64,000 nucleotides of DNA, from assembly GCA_004153385.1 (NCBI GenBank), contig SDAL01000001.1:1691392-1755391 (forward strand), in the 5' to 3' direction. This document shows, one piece after another, positions 10,433 to 20,240 of the stretch (position 1 is the first letter of the stretch; each line of letters starts with the position of its first letter). The notes beneath the pieces were generated by a model. The model searched no databases and was not told where the DNA came from. It worked only from the letters and a program-made list of their open reading frames with translations. Source of the DNA: Paracoccaceae bacterium (lineage in GTDB: Bacteria > Pseudomonadota > Alphaproteobacteria > Rhodobacterales > Rhodobacteraceae). The position numbers were made by a program, and so were the translations under genes.

Positions 10433-11302
10433 TCACTCCATCGCACACAGATCTTGGGTGCTGCGCGTGCTCGATCCGGTCACATCGGCATCCGAAAAGC
10501 CGTAACCTGTCAGCGTTTGCGCCCATTCATCGGTGGATTTGTACTCCGCCAGCGCGCCATTGACCGCATCGCGCAGATCCTCGGAGCCTTGGGCAAACGT
10601 AAACCCGCCCCAGCTGCGCACCGGCGCGCCGTCAATCACCGGATCCACGAACTGGCCCGCGCTTTCCACCTTGTCGGATTTCTCGGCCAGATTGGCCACC
10701 GTCAGGCTGGTCGCGGCATAGGCATCAGCGCGCCCTGTGGACACGTTGGAAATGGCATCGGAATTGGCCGACAAGGTGACCATCTGCTGTTCGGCCACGC
10801 CCAGATCCTGCATCATTTCCAGCTGATCGGCACCGGACATGATCGCGACCTTCAGATCGTCCTGATCTGCAAAATCGGAGAATGCGTGAATATCCTTGGG
10901 GTTATCTGCGGGCACCAAAAGCCCCTCGCCATAGGAGCTGTTAGGCTCCGAAAACAGAACCGACTGGCAGCGCTGTGGCAAGATCGCCATTTCGGCTGCA
11001 ACCATATCGAACCGGTCAGCCTTCAGCCCCGGAATGAGCGAGGAGAAATCGGTCGTGATCCATTCGATCTCGTCGATCCCGAGCTCTTGCATGATATGTT
11101 TGGCCACATCCGGTCCCGCACCCTTGGCATTACCCATCGGATCAACAAAACCGTAGGGGATCTCATTTGCAACAGCGATGCGGATCGTGCCACGGTCCTT
11201 GATCTCGTCCAATGTGGCGGCGTTCAAGGCGGTGGCCCCCAGCAAAAGACTGGCCCCGAGGCCCAGGGTCGCGGCGCGTGTACAATGAGATTTGAAAGTC
11301 AA
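10433..11302 (-). CDS. ehuB: Periplasmic binding protein, ectoine/hydroxyectoine type (EhuB-like)
   Basis: This 289-residue family-3 solute-binding protein has a Sec signal peptide (hydrophobic core LGLGASLLLGATA, cleavage near LNA-AT). The mature start IRIAVANEIPYGFVDPMG and FSSLIPGLKADRFDMVAAEM resemble EhuB of Sinorhizobium as I recall it. The protein ends with a Cys (TQDLCAME), as is common in that group. It is the first gene of the operon and is preceded by a 330-base gap containing a hairpin. No ectoine-degrading eut genes follow in this window, so the ligand could also be another osmolyte or amino acid. Confidence 0.72.
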   Translation of the reverse strand: MTFKSHCTRAATLGLGASLLLGATALNAATLDEIKDRGTIRIAVANEIPYGFVDPMGNAKGAGPDVAKHIMQELGIDEIEWITTDFSSLIPGLKADRFDMVAAEMAILPQRCQSVLFSEPNSSYGEGLLVPADNPKDIHAFSDFADQDDLKVAIMSGADQLEMMQDLGVAEQQMVTLSANSDAISNVSTGRADAYAATSLTVANLAEKSDKVESAGQFVDPVIDGAPVRSWGGFTFAQGSEDLRDAVNGALAEYKSTDEWAQTLTGYGFSDADVTGSSTRSTQDLCAME

Positions 11303-11631
11303 AGCATTTCCCTTCTGATTCTATGAAATATCAGGGAAAAACATACCGAAAAGCTAAGCGATGTCAAAAGCACCGGGTGTGGGCGATCCATCAGGCGGGA
11401 ATAAGGGCCCGCCTGCGCACCGCCCCGTGGACGTGAAAATCACCCACGCAGGCCAGCAGTTCGTGCCGCGCGAATGCGCCCCGCATGCCGGCGGTTGCGG
11501 CCACGCGAGGAGGCGTCGTACCCGACGCAAATCATCATACAACAACTATACTCACCAGCATCGCGCGCGCACCAACCACTCCGGCTGTGCACGCCTCGTT
11601 GAAAAGGTGCCCGCTCCGGTAACGTGCGGAT
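11303..11631. promoter_or_regulatory. Promoter region of the Ehu-like operon with an inverted repeat
   Basis: I see no gene here. A perfect 8-bp inverted repeat, CAGGCGGG/CCCGCCTG (11392-11415, 8-base loop), lacks a T run. It could be an operator or a weak terminator for the ygiB gene that ends at 11632. The promoter of the Ehu-like operon must lie in the AT-richer 11303-11370 stretch. Confidence 0.4.
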
Positions 11632-12213
11632 TTAGCCGCCGAAGCCGCTGCGCGATCCGGCGCTGGTGCCAAAGCCGCCACGCGATGTGGCCGTGGCGCG
11701 TGTCATCGGTGCCTTGCCCGCGGTCGCAGCCGGTTTGGTGAACATCGAACGACCCATTTTGGCACGGCCCGAATTGCTGGAATAGGTGCTGGTGCGCGCG
11801 GCATTGGTGAATTTGCCATCCGACGAACGATACAGCGGCTGCGCCGCGCTCATCCCGCGGCCCCCCAGCATGTTCCCGATCAGATAACCCGCCAGAAGCG
11901 GCATGAAGATGCTGCCCGATCCGCCGCCATTGGTGGCCTGTGCTTCGGTGCCGCAGGCCCCCTCGCCGTGCTGTTCCTCGCACACGGCGCGACTGTCATA
12001 GCGCGGCGCGGATTCGACATGCAACGCCTCGGCCTCGGCAAAGGCCTTGTCGCATTCGGCATCGCTGAACATGCCACCCGATTGCGCTGCCTGATGACAG
12101 CTTTCACGATCGGGAAAGGCCTGTGCGTCCACTTCTTCTTCTTGGCATCCTGCCAACGCGAAGGACGCCGCCCCCACAATTGCCAACGCGACTGTTCTTG
12201 ATCTTTTACGCAT
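11632..12213 (-). CDS. ygiB: DUF1190 lipoprotein, YgiB-like
   Basis: This 193-residue predicted lipoprotein has a basic start, a hydrophobic core and the lipobox LAGC at residues 19-22. A Cys-containing domain with FPDRESCHQAA, SDAECDKAFAEA and SRAVCEEQHGEGACG follows, then a glycine-rich hydrophobic patch and a C-terminal tail ending in RGGFGTSAGSRSGFGG. That tail and the spaced cysteines are typical of the YgiB family. It lies 27 bases after the ygiC-like gene on the same strand, matching the conserved ygiB-ygiC pairing. Its molecular role is not established. Confidence 0.83.
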   Translation of the reverse strand: MRKRSRTVALAIVGAASFALAGCQEEEVDAQAFPDRESCHQAAQSGGMFSDAECDKAFAEAEALHVESAPRYDSRAVCEEQHGEGACGTEAQATNGGGSGSIFMPLLAGYLIGNMLGGRGMSAAQPLYRSSDGKFTNAARTSTYSSNSGRAKMGRSMFTKPAATAGKAPMTRATATSRGGFGTSAGSRSGFGG

Positions 12214-12240
12214 TGCGCGCTCCCCCAGTATGTGGCCGGT

Positions 12241-13455
12241 TCAGTCCCGGATGAAATGCGGCTTGAAACGCGACAGATCCTGCGTGATCCGCGCGCGATC
12301 TTCCCGGATGCCGATCCCGGCGCAGGTTTCCCCCACGATCCATGATCCGATCACCGGATGGAACCCGTCGAACTCCGGCAGGGGTGCATAGGCCTGCACG
12401 ATCCGCGGAAACTCTCCATAGCCCGATTGGGCCGTGGCCTCAATCGTGGTGCCCGCACGGATGATTTCCACCGCCGCCCCCTCTCGCGAGAAAATCGGCT
12501 TGCGCACGTAACCTGCCTGAAACTGTTCGGCCACGCTGGAAAATCTTTCGGGGCCTGCCTCCTGACCATCAAGGGCACGCGCGACGTCAGCCTCGAAAAA
12601 CGCTGGCAACAGATTGGGATGGCCCTCGAACATCTGCCACAGAACCGGCAAGATCCCCTTGTTGGACACAACCGCCTTCCATGCAGGCTCCAGCATATGA
12701 CAGCCCGAGGTCGCGATATGGGTGGCATATTCGTCGTTCAGCAGATCTTCCCACGGATACAGCTTGAACAATGTGCCGATCACCTGATCCTTGTCATCAA
12801 GGAACTGGCCGTCGGTGCTGAGAGCGAGTTTTTGCAGCTCGAAATAATGCGCGCCCAGCCCTGCCGCACGGGCCGCCCAGCCCAGCGATTCCACCGTAGC
12901 GTAGTCTTCGGGGCTGTCGGCCATCGCAGTGAAATGCAGATCCGTGCCTTTTTCAAACAGCTCCTGAAAGCGCGCGATCAATGCCTCGTGCAGGCCGTTG
13001 AACTGGTCGTCACCGTCTTGCAAAACCCCGTTGGCAATCTGCTCCTCAAGCCAGTCCCACTGGAACGCCGATGTTTCATAAAGCGAGGTCGGCGTATCCG
13101 CATTATATTCCAGAAGCTTGGCCGGGCCTGTTCCGTCATAGGCCAGATCGAACCGGCCATACAACTCGGGCGCGCCATCGGCCCAGCTGTTGGCCACCAG
13201 ATCATGGTGCAGCGGTGCGATCCCCAGCTTGGTCATCAGCGCTTCGTCTTTGGTAATCGTGTCCACGGCCTCGCGGCACATCGCGTGCAGCTCGCTCGAC
13301 GGATCCTCGATATCCTCCTCGATCTCGCGCAGCGAAAACCGGTAGGCAGAGCTTTCATCCCAATAGGGTTCGCCATGCATATCGGCAAAGGTGAAACCGA
13401 CCTCTTTGGCTTTCTCGCGCCAGTCGGGGCGCTCCGGCAGGGTGATCTTTTCCAT
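12241..13455 (-). CDS. ygiC: Glutathionylspermidine synthase family ATP-grasp protein (YgiC-like)
   Basis: This roughly 404-residue protein resembles the C-terminal synthetase domain of glutathionylspermidine synthase. Recognisable segments are LLEYNADTPTSLYETSAFQWDWLEE, the SYRFSLREIEEDIED region near the N-terminus, YPWEDLLNDEYATH, MLEPAWKAVVSNKGILPVLW and a final PVIGSWIVG. These fit an ATP-grasp C-N ligase that couples a peptide to an amine. YgiC itself lacks the amidase domain, as here. The physiological product is unknown. The second ATG (13455) is preferred over 13470 by family-like length, but neither has a strong ribosome site. Confidence 0.85.
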   Translation of the reverse strand: MEKITLPERPDWREKAKEVGFTFADMHGEPYWDESSAYRFSLREIEEDIEDPSSELHAMCREAVDTITKDEALMTKLGIAPLHHDLVANSWADGAPELYGRFDLAYDGTGPAKLLEYNADTPTSLYETSAFQWDWLEEQIANGVLQDGDDQFNGLHEALIARFQELFEKGTDLHFTAMADSPEDYATVESLGWAARAAGLGAHYFELQKLALSTDGQFLDDKDQVIGTLFKLYPWEDLLNDEYATHIATSGCHMLEPAWKAVVSNKGILPVLWQMFEGHPNLLPAFFEADVARALDGQEAGPERFSSVAEQFQAGYVRKPIFSREGAAVEIIRAGTTIEATAQSGYGEFPRIVQAYAPLPEFDGFHPVIGSWIVGETCAGIGIREDRARITQDLSRFKPHFIRD

Positions 13456-13557
13456 CAAGGGCCTTTGCAAGACTACGGGGGGGCGTGTGTCCCCTCAACG
13501 TCTATCGTGCCGAAGGGCGCCACACAACAAGTTGCACAAGAAACTGTGCAGGCCATA

Positions 13558-15831
13558 TCAGTCTGGTGCGTCACCCTTGGGGATACCGACCACATCGACC
13601 AGCGTGCTGTGTGCGCTGGTGCCTTGGCCCAGTTGCGATGTGCCGATGTCGCGGGTCAGCACATTGGGGTTGCCATGCGGATCGGGGCCACAGCCCGCAT
13701 CACCGAACCACGCGCCTGTGGGCAGCGCCACCACGCCTGCGCGGATCGTGTCGCAAATCCGGGCGCGGGCACGGGCACGACCACGGGCATTGAACACCTC
13801 CACCAGATCACCATCGCCAATGCCGCGCGCATGCGCATCATCCGGGTGGATGGCCAGCCGTTCGGGGCGCGCGTCGGGCTGGTCGGCCAGCGCCGATTCC
13901 AGCTGGCTGTGCAGCTTGTCACCCGGTTGAGGCGAGATCAGATGCAAAGGGGCCTCGGGCGTGGCAGCCCCGAGCCATTCATCGGCAGGCAGCCACACCG
14001 GATGGCCCGGACAATCATCATAGCCGAAACTGTCGATGGTTTGCGAGAAGATCTCGATGCGGCCCGATGGCGTGCCCAGCGGCGCGGCGTCGGGATCGGC
14101 GCGGAAGGGCGCAAAGATCGAGCGCCCCTCGTCACCGCATTCCACCGGCAGGCGCATCCAGTTGCGCGCGCGCAGACCATCGAAATCTGGCAGATCAATG
14201 TCCATAGCCTGTGCAGTGTCACGAAACCCCGCATAAAGATGGCGCAACCACTGATCCGCGTCACGGCCTTCGGTGAAGCGTTCATGTTCCTGCGCGCCCA
14301 GACGTTGCGCCAGACCGGCGAAAATCGCGTAATCATCGCGGGCCTCGCCCACCGGATCGATCAGGCGCGGCATGAAGAACAGATAATCATCCAGTTTGGA
14401 GCTGCCGATATCCTCGCGCTCATACGGGGTGGTGGCAGGAAACACGATATCGGCGCGTTTGGCGGTGGCCGTCCACCACGGCTCGTTGACGATGATCGTC
14501 TCGGGGGTGCGCCATGCGGCATCGAGTGCGTTAAGGTCCTGATGATGATGGAACGGATTGCCGCCCGCCCAATAGACCAGACGGATATCGGGATAATGAC
14601 GCGTCTCGCCGTTGAACGCATAGGCCGCGCCCGGATTGCGCAGCATATCGGCAATCCGCGCCACAGGGATCACATCACGCACCGCATTCCGGCCTTGGGA
14701 CAACGTCATCCCACCGATAGCGCGCATGGATTTTCCCACACCGCCAATCGCGCCGTACCCATAGCCCACACCGCCGCCCGGCAGGCCGATCTGGCCCAGC
14801 ATCGCGGCCAGCACCGCCGACATCCAGTAGGGCTGCTCGCCGTGATGGGCGCGCTGCAGCGACCATGCCACCGTGATCAACGTGCGGGTTGTGGCCATGC
14901 GACGCGCCAACGTGCGGATCGCATCAGGCGCAACGCCGCAGATCGGGCCGGCCCATTCGGGCGTTTTGGCAACCCCGTCGCGTTCGCCCGTCAGATAAGG
15001 GCGAAACCGCTCGAACCCCACCGTGGCGCGCGCAAGAAACGCATGATCGGTCAGGCCCTCGTCTTCCAGCACCCACGCCAGCGCCAGCATCAGCGCCGTG
15101 TCCGAGCCCGGGCGCAGCGCCATCCAGTCGCAGCCTTCGGGCGCATCGGTTTTCTGCGGCCCGATATTCAGACACGCCATCCCCCCCTTGTGGAAGGTCT
15201 CGAACCAGTCGGTGACCTCGTGGCGGGTGATGCCGCCCATGCTGACTTGGGCGTTCTTGGCGTTGATGCCGCCAAACATCACCAGCGTCTGGGTGTTGTG
15301 CGCAATCGTCTGCCAGCTGTCTTGGTGCTGATAAAGCAGTTTCAGGAAATCGATCCCGAACACATGCGGCATGATCGCCTGCGCGCAGCCGGTGGAATAG
15401 CTGCCAAACGACGCCACATATCCGCCCGCCATATTCAAAAACCGGTGCGCCTGACTTTGGGCATGATGGAACCGCCCCGCCGAGGACCACCCGTAAGACC
15501 CGCCAAAGATCGCCCCGTTGCCATGCGTGGTGCGCACACGGTCAATTTCGCGCGCGGCAATATCCAGCGCCTCGTCCCACGGCAGATCGATAAATGTGTC
15601 GCGGCCGCGATCCGCACCTCCGCGCCCCTCCAGCCAGCCGCGGCGCACCGCCGGACGGGCCACACGGCTTTCATGATAGACCGCCTGCGGCAGGATTTCG
15701 GGGATTGCGACAGGGTTCGGATCATCGCGAAACGGACGCGTGGCGCGGATCCGCCCGCCTTCGGTTTCCACCTCGAATGCGCCCCAGTGGCTGGTGGTCA
15801 CCCGTGTTTGACGTGCGCGCGGATCGGACAT
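13558..15831 (-). CDS. Molybdopterin-dependent reductase, biotin/DMSO/TMAO sulfoxide reductase family (BisC-like)
   Basis: This 757-residue bis-MGD oxidoreductase carries the family block GGSYGWSSAGRFHHAQSQ (about 110-128), in which the second Ser of WSSAG (S117) should be the molybdenum ligand. Further landmarks are YSTGCAQAIMPHVFG, VYWAGGNPFHHHQDLN and TGAWFG near the C-terminus. There is no Tat signal and no N-terminal Fe-S cysteine motif, so it should be cytoplasmic like BisC. It would reduce small S- or N-oxides such as biotin or methionine sulfoxide. It stands alone between the polyol operon and ygiCB. The exact substrate is not decidable from sequence. Confidence 0.82.
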   Translation of the reverse strand: MSDPRARQTRVTTSHWGAFEVETEGGRIRATRPFRDDPNPVAIPEILPQAVYHESRVARPAVRRGWLEGRGGADRGRDTFIDLPWDEALDIAAREIDRVRTTHGNGAIFGGSYGWSSAGRFHHAQSQAHRFLNMAGGYVASFGSYSTGCAQAIMPHVFGIDFLKLLYQHQDSWQTIAHNTQTLVMFGGINAKNAQVSMGGITRHEVTDWFETFHKGGMACLNIGPQKTDAPEGCDWMALRPGSDTALMLALAWVLEDEGLTDHAFLARATVGFERFRPYLTGERDGVAKTPEWAGPICGVAPDAIRTLARRMATTRTLITVAWSLQRAHHGEQPYWMSAVLAAMLGQIGLPGGGVGYGYGAIGGVGKSMRAIGGMTLSQGRNAVRDVIPVARIADMLRNPGAAYAFNGETRHYPDIRLVYWAGGNPFHHHQDLNALDAAWRTPETIIVNEPWWTATAKRADIVFPATTPYEREDIGSSKLDDYLFFMPRLIDPVGEARDDYAIFAGLAQRLGAQEHERFTEGRDADQWLRHLYAGFRDTAQAMDIDLPDFDGLRARNWMRLPVECGDEGRSIFAPFRADPDAAPLGTPSGRIEIFSQTIDSFGYDDCPGHPVWLPADEWLGAATPEAPLHLISPQPGDKLHSQLESALADQPDARPERLAIHPDDAHARGIGDGDLVEVFNARGRARARARICDTIRAGVVALPTGAWFGDAGCGPDPHGNPNVLTRDIGTSQLGQGTSAHSTLVDVVGIPKGDAPD

Positions 15832-15944
15832 TCACTCTCTCCCGGATCTGGAATTGCACATTCTTTTACGCCAGCATGCGGGCATTGGAAATGCCCCATC
15901 CCGCCCGCCCTACCCGACATGCGGGACGGGCGGGATGTCACAGA

Positions 15945-16670
15945 TCATACGGCGAGGAAACCGCCATCCACAGGTACGACCGCGCCCGTCATCATGCCCG
16001 CATCCTCCGACAGCATCATCGCGATGGTGGCGGCGACGTCCTCGGCCTCGGCAAAGCGGTTCATCGGGTGGCGCACCATCATCGGCTGGGATTTGGCCGG
16101 ATCGCTCCACGCCTCGGCGGCCAGCTCGGTCAGGGTGATGGTCGGGGCAACGGCGTTCACGCGGATATTGTGGGGCCCGAACTCCTTGGCCATAACGCGG
16201 CTCGCCCCTTCCAGACCCGCCTTGGAGGCGGCATAGCACAGATGCTCGTTAAAGCCGCGGTGCCCTGCGATCGAAGTGATATTGACGATCGCACCATTGC
16301 CGCCTGCCGCAACCCGCGCACGGGCGAATTCCTGACAGGTGATCAATGCGGCATGAAGGTTGATCTTCATTACCGCATCATAGCCCGCATCCGTCATGTC
16401 AAAGCTGGTTTCCAGCACGTTGATACCGGCGCTGTTGATCAGGTAATCACACGTGCCAGCCTCGGCCATGGCCGCGCGGGTGGCGGCGGGGTCGGACAGA
16501 TCGACGGTAATCGAACGCCCGCCGATCTCGGCGCGCAGGCTGTCCAGATCGGACGCGGTACGGCTAAGCGCCACCACCTGTGCACCGCGTGCGGCCATCA
16601 GCTTTGCGCAAGCGCGCCCGATGCCTTTGCCCGCGCCGGTGATGATGACGGATTTTCCGGAAAATTGCAT
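15945..16670 (-). CDS. Short-chain dehydrogenase, L-xylulose/carbonyl reductase-like
   Basis: This 241-residue classical SDR has the cofactor motif TGAGKGIG (residues about 11-18), INSAGIN (NAG-type), catalytic Ser in VNITSIAG and YAASK. The C-terminus closes GAVVPVDGGFLAV. Overall resemblance is to L-xylulose/dicarbonyl reductases. The ATG at 16670 has AGGAGG five bases upstream; a longer frame extends upstream into unrelated sequence. It is the last gene of the pentitol operon, after the FGGY kinase, so it probably interconverts a polyol and a ketose. Direction and substrate are inferred. Confidence 0.8.
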   Translation of the reverse strand: MQFSGKSVIITGAGKGIGRACAKLMAARGAQVVALSRTASDLDSLRAEIGGRSITVDLSDPAATRAAMAEAGTCDYLINSAGINVLETSFDMTDAGYDAVMKINLHAALITCQEFARARVAAGGNGAIVNITSIAGHRGFNEHLCYAASKAGLEGASRVMAKEFGPHNIRVNAVAPTITLTELAAEAWSDPAKSQPMMVRHPMNRFAEAEDVAATIAMMLSEDAGMMTGAVVPVDGGFLAV

Positions 16671-16777
16671 GATGCCTCCTGAAGGGGTCGATATGACCCT
16701 GTGTGACAAAGGCCACGCGCCATTGGGCGCGGCCCTGAATGGAAAGGGATGCCCGCCGCTTGCGGCAGAGCCACGCG

Positions 16778-18391
16778 CTAGCCCAGCAACGGGGCCATTT
16801 CGGTGCGGATGTCGCGGGCGGTCTGTTGCAGCGCCAGAAACGCGCCGTATCGTGCATCGTGCAGCGCGCGGACCCGGCCACCGGCGGGCGTGCAGCGTTT
16901 GGCCACACGCGACATGGCGGGCATTGCGGCAGGCAGATCGGGATAATACCCCTGCGCCACAGCCCCCAGCATCGCCGCCCCCAACAGCACCGGCTCGGGG
17001 CATTCGGTGACCTCGACGGGCAGGCCGGTCGCATCGGCCAGTATCTGGCGGGTCAGCGGATGGGCACCCGCGCCGCCAGACACCGCAATCAGATCCACGC
17101 ATGCCCCGTGGCGCGATTGCGTTTCAACGATCTGGCGCAGACCGTAGCCCAAGCCACAAATCCCCGCGACATAGAGCGCGACCAGACTGTCCGGCCCACG
17201 CTCCATCCCCTGACCGGCCACAACCGCGCGGGCTTCGGGATCGGCGAACGGGGCGCGGTTGCCCAAAAACTCCGGCACGACATGCAGCTGATCGGCCAGC
17301 CTGAGCGCGCCGCCTGCGTCATCTGCCAGTGCAAGCGCCCGCCCCGCCAGCCATTCTGGAAGGCTTTGCCCCGACTGGGCCGCCAGCAGGCGCGCGGCTT
17401 CGGTTGCGGGGTGCAGTTCGATCAGCTGGTCAATTGCCGCGCCAGCGGCCGACTGCCCCCCCTCGTTAAGCCACATCCCCGGCACCATCGCGGAAAAATA
17501 GGGGCCCCAGACACCGGGCACAAAGGCCGGTTGTGCCGTCGTGGTCATCGTGCACGACGAGGTGCCGAACACATAGCCCAAGGCCGCCGTCGCATCGCCC
17601 GACGCCGCAACCGTGCCCACACCGCCCGCATGCGCATCAATCAGCCCTGCGGCCACCGGCGTGCCTTCGGCCAACCCCAGCTCGCGCGCCGCCTCGGGCG
17701 TCAATCCCGCGCCCAATGCCGTGCCCGGGTCCACCACCGTGGCCCCGATCCGTGCAAAGTTCTGATCGGCCAGATCGCCCAGACCGATCTGGCGGAAATA
17801 GCTCTCGTCCCAGCGGCCCTCATGGGCCAGATAGGTCCATTTGCAGGTGACCGTGCAGGCAGAGCGTTCCAGCGCGCCTGTGGCCTTCCACGTCAGGAAA
17901 TCGGTCAGGTCAAAGAAATGCGCGGCCGAGGCATAGACCTCGGGGCGGTTTTCCTTCAGCCATACCAGCTTGGGTGTTTGCATTTCGGGGGAGATGACAC
18001 CGCCCACATAGCGCAAGACATCATGCCCCTGGGCATTGATCGCGCGGGCCTGTTCCAACGCGCGGTGATCCATCCACACGATGATATCGCGCTCCGGGTG
18101 ACCGGCCTCGCCCACACCGGCGCTTGCACCCGACACCACCAGCGAGCAGGTCGCATCCACACCGATACCGCCCACATCGGCGGCGGTGATGCCCGCACGT
18201 TCCACGGCCTCGCGTACGGCCTCGCACACGGCGCGCCAGATCTGGGCGCTCGATTGCTCCACATGGCCCGCGTCGGTGCGCACCATATCGATGGCGCGTT
18301 TGGCGGTGCCTTCCAGCGTGCCCCTTGCATCAAAAACGCCGGCGCGCGCAGAGCCCGTGCCAACATCCACACCGATGAACCTGTCCGCCAT
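16778..18391 (-). CDS. FGGY-family pentulose kinase (D-ribulokinase-like)
   Basis: This 537-residue sugar kinase begins with the phosphate motif IGVDVGTGSARAGVFDARG. It contains VDATCSLV, the acidic VWMDHRA segment, and the C-terminal FGGY signature area CGLGYGLRQIVE..IAVSGGAGAHPLTRQILAD. Length and motifs match the FGGY pentulose kinase group that phosphorylates D-ribulose. It sits directly downstream of a ribitol-type dehydrogenase, whose product would be D-ribulose, so the two genes form a consistent ribitol to ribulose 5-phosphate route. The ATG at 18391 follows a GAAGGGA ribosome site; no upstream extension is needed. Confidence 0.86.
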   Translation of the reverse strand: MADRFIGVDVGTGSARAGVFDARGTLEGTAKRAIDMVRTDAGHVEQSSAQIWRAVCEAVREAVERAGITAADVGGIGVDATCSLVVSGASAGVGEAGHPERDIIVWMDHRALEQARAINAQGHDVLRYVGGVISPEMQTPKLVWLKENRPEVYASAAHFFDLTDFLTWKATGALERSACTVTCKWTYLAHEGRWDESYFRQIGLGDLADQNFARIGATVVDPGTALGAGLTPEAARELGLAEGTPVAAGLIDAHAGGVGTVAASGDATAALGYVFGTSSCTMTTTAQPAFVPGVWGPYFSAMVPGMWLNEGGQSAAGAAIDQLIELHPATEAARLLAAQSGQSLPEWLAGRALALADDAGGALRLADQLHVVPEFLGNRAPFADPEARAVVAGQGMERGPDSLVALYVAGICGLGYGLRQIVETQSRHGACVDLIAVSGGAGAHPLTRQILADATGLPVEVTECPEPVLLGAAMLGAVAQGYYPDLPAAMPAMSRVAKRCTPAGGRVRALHDARYGAFLALQQTARDIRTEMAPLLG

Positions 18392-18477
18392 AGCCGATCC
18401 CTTCTCGCACATCTTTCTAAACCCCGAAACGGGGGCCTTGTCCGCCCCCGCCCCAGAATATCGCGTATCGCGCGGAT

Positions 18478-19209
18478 TTACATCCGCTCGAATGCCGAAG
18501 GCATCACGATGACGTCGCGCACAGTCACCTGCCGCTTGCGGGTCACGATATATTCCACCGCATCGGCCACCTCTTCGGGATCCATCAGCGCGCCTGCCTC
18601 TTTGGCCTTGCGCAGGTTTTCCTCGGGCCAGTCGGCCAGCAGTGCCGAGACAACCGGACCGGGCGAGACCTGCGCCACGCGCACGCCATAAGGGATCATC
18701 TGGCGGCGCACGCCTTGCATGAAGCTGGTGATCGCCCATTTGGAGCTGGAATAGACCGGCTCCCAATAGGCGGGGAAATGGCCGGCGATGGAGTTGGTCA
18801 CGATGATATCGCCTGTCTTGCGCTCCATCATATGGGGCAAAACCGCGTGGATGTTTTTCATCACCGCATTGACGTTCAGGTTCAGCATCCGGTCGATCGT
18901 ATCGGGGTTGGTGTCCCAAAGATCGCCGCCGATATAGGTGCCAGCGTTGCAATAAAGGATGTCGATCTGGCCGGCTTTCTCCAGCACTTCGGGGACCATG
19001 GCCTTGCAGCTGTCAGCGTCCAGCAGATCGGTGATCTGCGCGATGGCGCGTGCGCCCAGTTCTGCGACGAGCGCGTTCAGCGCGGCCTCGTCACGGTCCA
19101 CCATCACAACGGTGGCCCCATTGGCCAGAAACATCTTCGTGCTTGCAAGCCCGATGCCCGACGCCGCGCCGGTTACGACCGCGACTTTGCCTTCCAGCGA
19201 TTGGGACAT
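18478..19209 (-). CDS. Ribitol 2-dehydrogenase-like SDR
   Basis: This 243-residue SDR has TGAASGIG, YCNAGTY, catalytic Ser in VTNSIAG and YSSSK. The C-terminal segment MDPEEVADAVEYIVTRKRQV and VRDVIVMP is characteristic of ribitol dehydrogenases, which oxidise ribitol to D-ribulose with NAD+. The start at 19209 follows AGGAGAAGAAA. It lies between the ABC permease gene and the pentulose kinase, which supports a pentitol catabolic role. A related polyol such as arabitol or threitol cannot be excluded. Confidence 0.83.
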   Translation of the reverse strand: MSQSLEGKVAVVTGAASGIGLASTKMFLANGATVVMVDRDEAALNALVAELGARAIAQITDLLDADSCKAMVPEVLEKAGQIDILYCNAGTYIGGDLWDTNPDTIDRMLNLNVNAVMKNIHAVLPHMMERKTGDIIVTNSIAGHFPAYWEPVYSSSKWAITSFMQGVRRQMIPYGVRVAQVSPGPVVSALLADWPEENLRKAKEAGALMDPEEVADAVEYIVTRKRQVTVRDVIVMPSAFERM

Positions 19210-19256
19210 TTTCTTCTCCTGATATAGATAATTTGGTGTGGGACCGGGGCGGCGCG

Positions 19257-20240
19257 TCAGCGCCATTCCCGCCCGATATAAATCGCCAGCAAGATAATGA
19301 AGCCCTTGATCACATCCTGCATATAGGGGTTGATGCCCACAAGGTTCAGACCGTTGTTGAGGATGCCCAAAAGCACCGCCCCGATCAGCGTGCCAAGGAT
19401 CAACCCACGCCCGCCGGCAATCGCCGTACCGCCAAGCACAACCGCGGCAATGGCATCCAGCTCGAAGCCGACACCCGCATTGGGCTGGCCCGACATCAGA
19501 CGACCCGTCAGGATGATCGCGGCCAACGCCGAGGTCACGCCAGAGATCGCATAGACCGCAAGCTTCACACGCTGGGTTTTCACACCCGACAGTTTCGCCG
19601 CCGTCTCGTTGCCGCCGATGGCATAGACATGACGCCCGAAAGCCGTGCGCTGCAACAGCACCCATGCCAGCGCATAGATGATGACCATGGCGATCACCGG
19701 CACCGGCACGATCCCTACGCGGCCCACGCCGAACCACGAAATCCACGACGGCAGGCCCGAAATCGGATAGCCGCCCGAGTAGATCAGGCCCAGACCGCGC
19801 GCGATGCCCATGGTGGCAAGCGTCACGATGATCGCGGGCATCTTGCCCCATGCGACCATGATGCCGTTAAACAGCCCCAGACCAAGCCCGACGCCCAGAC
19901 CGGCCAGCAGACCCACCCAGCCGGGCATGCCCATGTTCACCATCAATCCGGCCGCAATCGTACCAGACAGCGCCATCACGGCCCCGACCGACAGATCGAT
20001 CCCGCCGGTCAGGATGACGAAAGTCATGCCCACCGCCAGAATGCCCACGATCGACACCTGCCGCAGCACGTTCATGATGTTGGAAACCGAGAAGAAGTTA
20101 TCGGAAGCAAACCCCATCAGCACCGAAACCACGATCAGACCGATCAGCGGCAGCGCCAGTGGCGAATGCAGAACTGCGGCCATCGCGGCCTTGCCCGAAG
20201 ACCGGCTTGCACCGGTTTCGGTATTTGCGTCATGCGACAT
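19257..20240 (-). CDS. Polyol/sugar ABC transporter permease (RbsC-like)
   Basis: This roughly 327-residue inner-membrane permease of the CUT2 class has many hydrophobic helices, the signature region [23 protein letters not shown] and the loop [21 protein letters not shown] start it at 20240, where GGGAGAG lies about seven bases upstream; an ATG at 20264 would add eight residues inside the ATPase gene. It overlaps the end of the ATPase gene by 11 bases. It works with the ATPase and binding protein before it to import the pentitol. Confidence 0.9.
   Translation of the reverse strand: MSHDANTETGASRSSGKAAMAAVLHSPLALPLIGLIVVSVLMGFASDNFFSVSNIMNVLRQVSIVGILAVGMTFVILTGGIDLSVGAVMALSGTIAAGLMVNMGMPGWVGLLAGLGVGLGLGLFNGIMVAWGKMPAIIVTLATMGIARGLGLIYSGGYPISGLPSWISWFGVGRVGIVPVPVIAMVIIYALAWVLLQRTAFGRHVYAIGGNETAAKLSGVKTQRVKLAVYAISGVTSALAAIILTGRLMSGQPNAGVGFELDAIAAVVLGGTAIAGGRGLILGTLIGAVLLGILNNGLNLVGINPYMQDVIKGFIILLAIYIGREWR

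Noticed and set aside
12358..16236. A 1292-codon open frame on the plus strand
   Set aside because: It is antisense to ygiC, the BisC-like gene and part of an SDR, all of which have clear family motifs. The long frame is an effect of GC-rich codon bias.
16652..16665. Perfect palindrome ATTTTCCGGAAAAT
   Set aside because: It covers codons 2-6 of the SDR gene just after its ribosome site and occurs once; coincidence is likelier than an operator.
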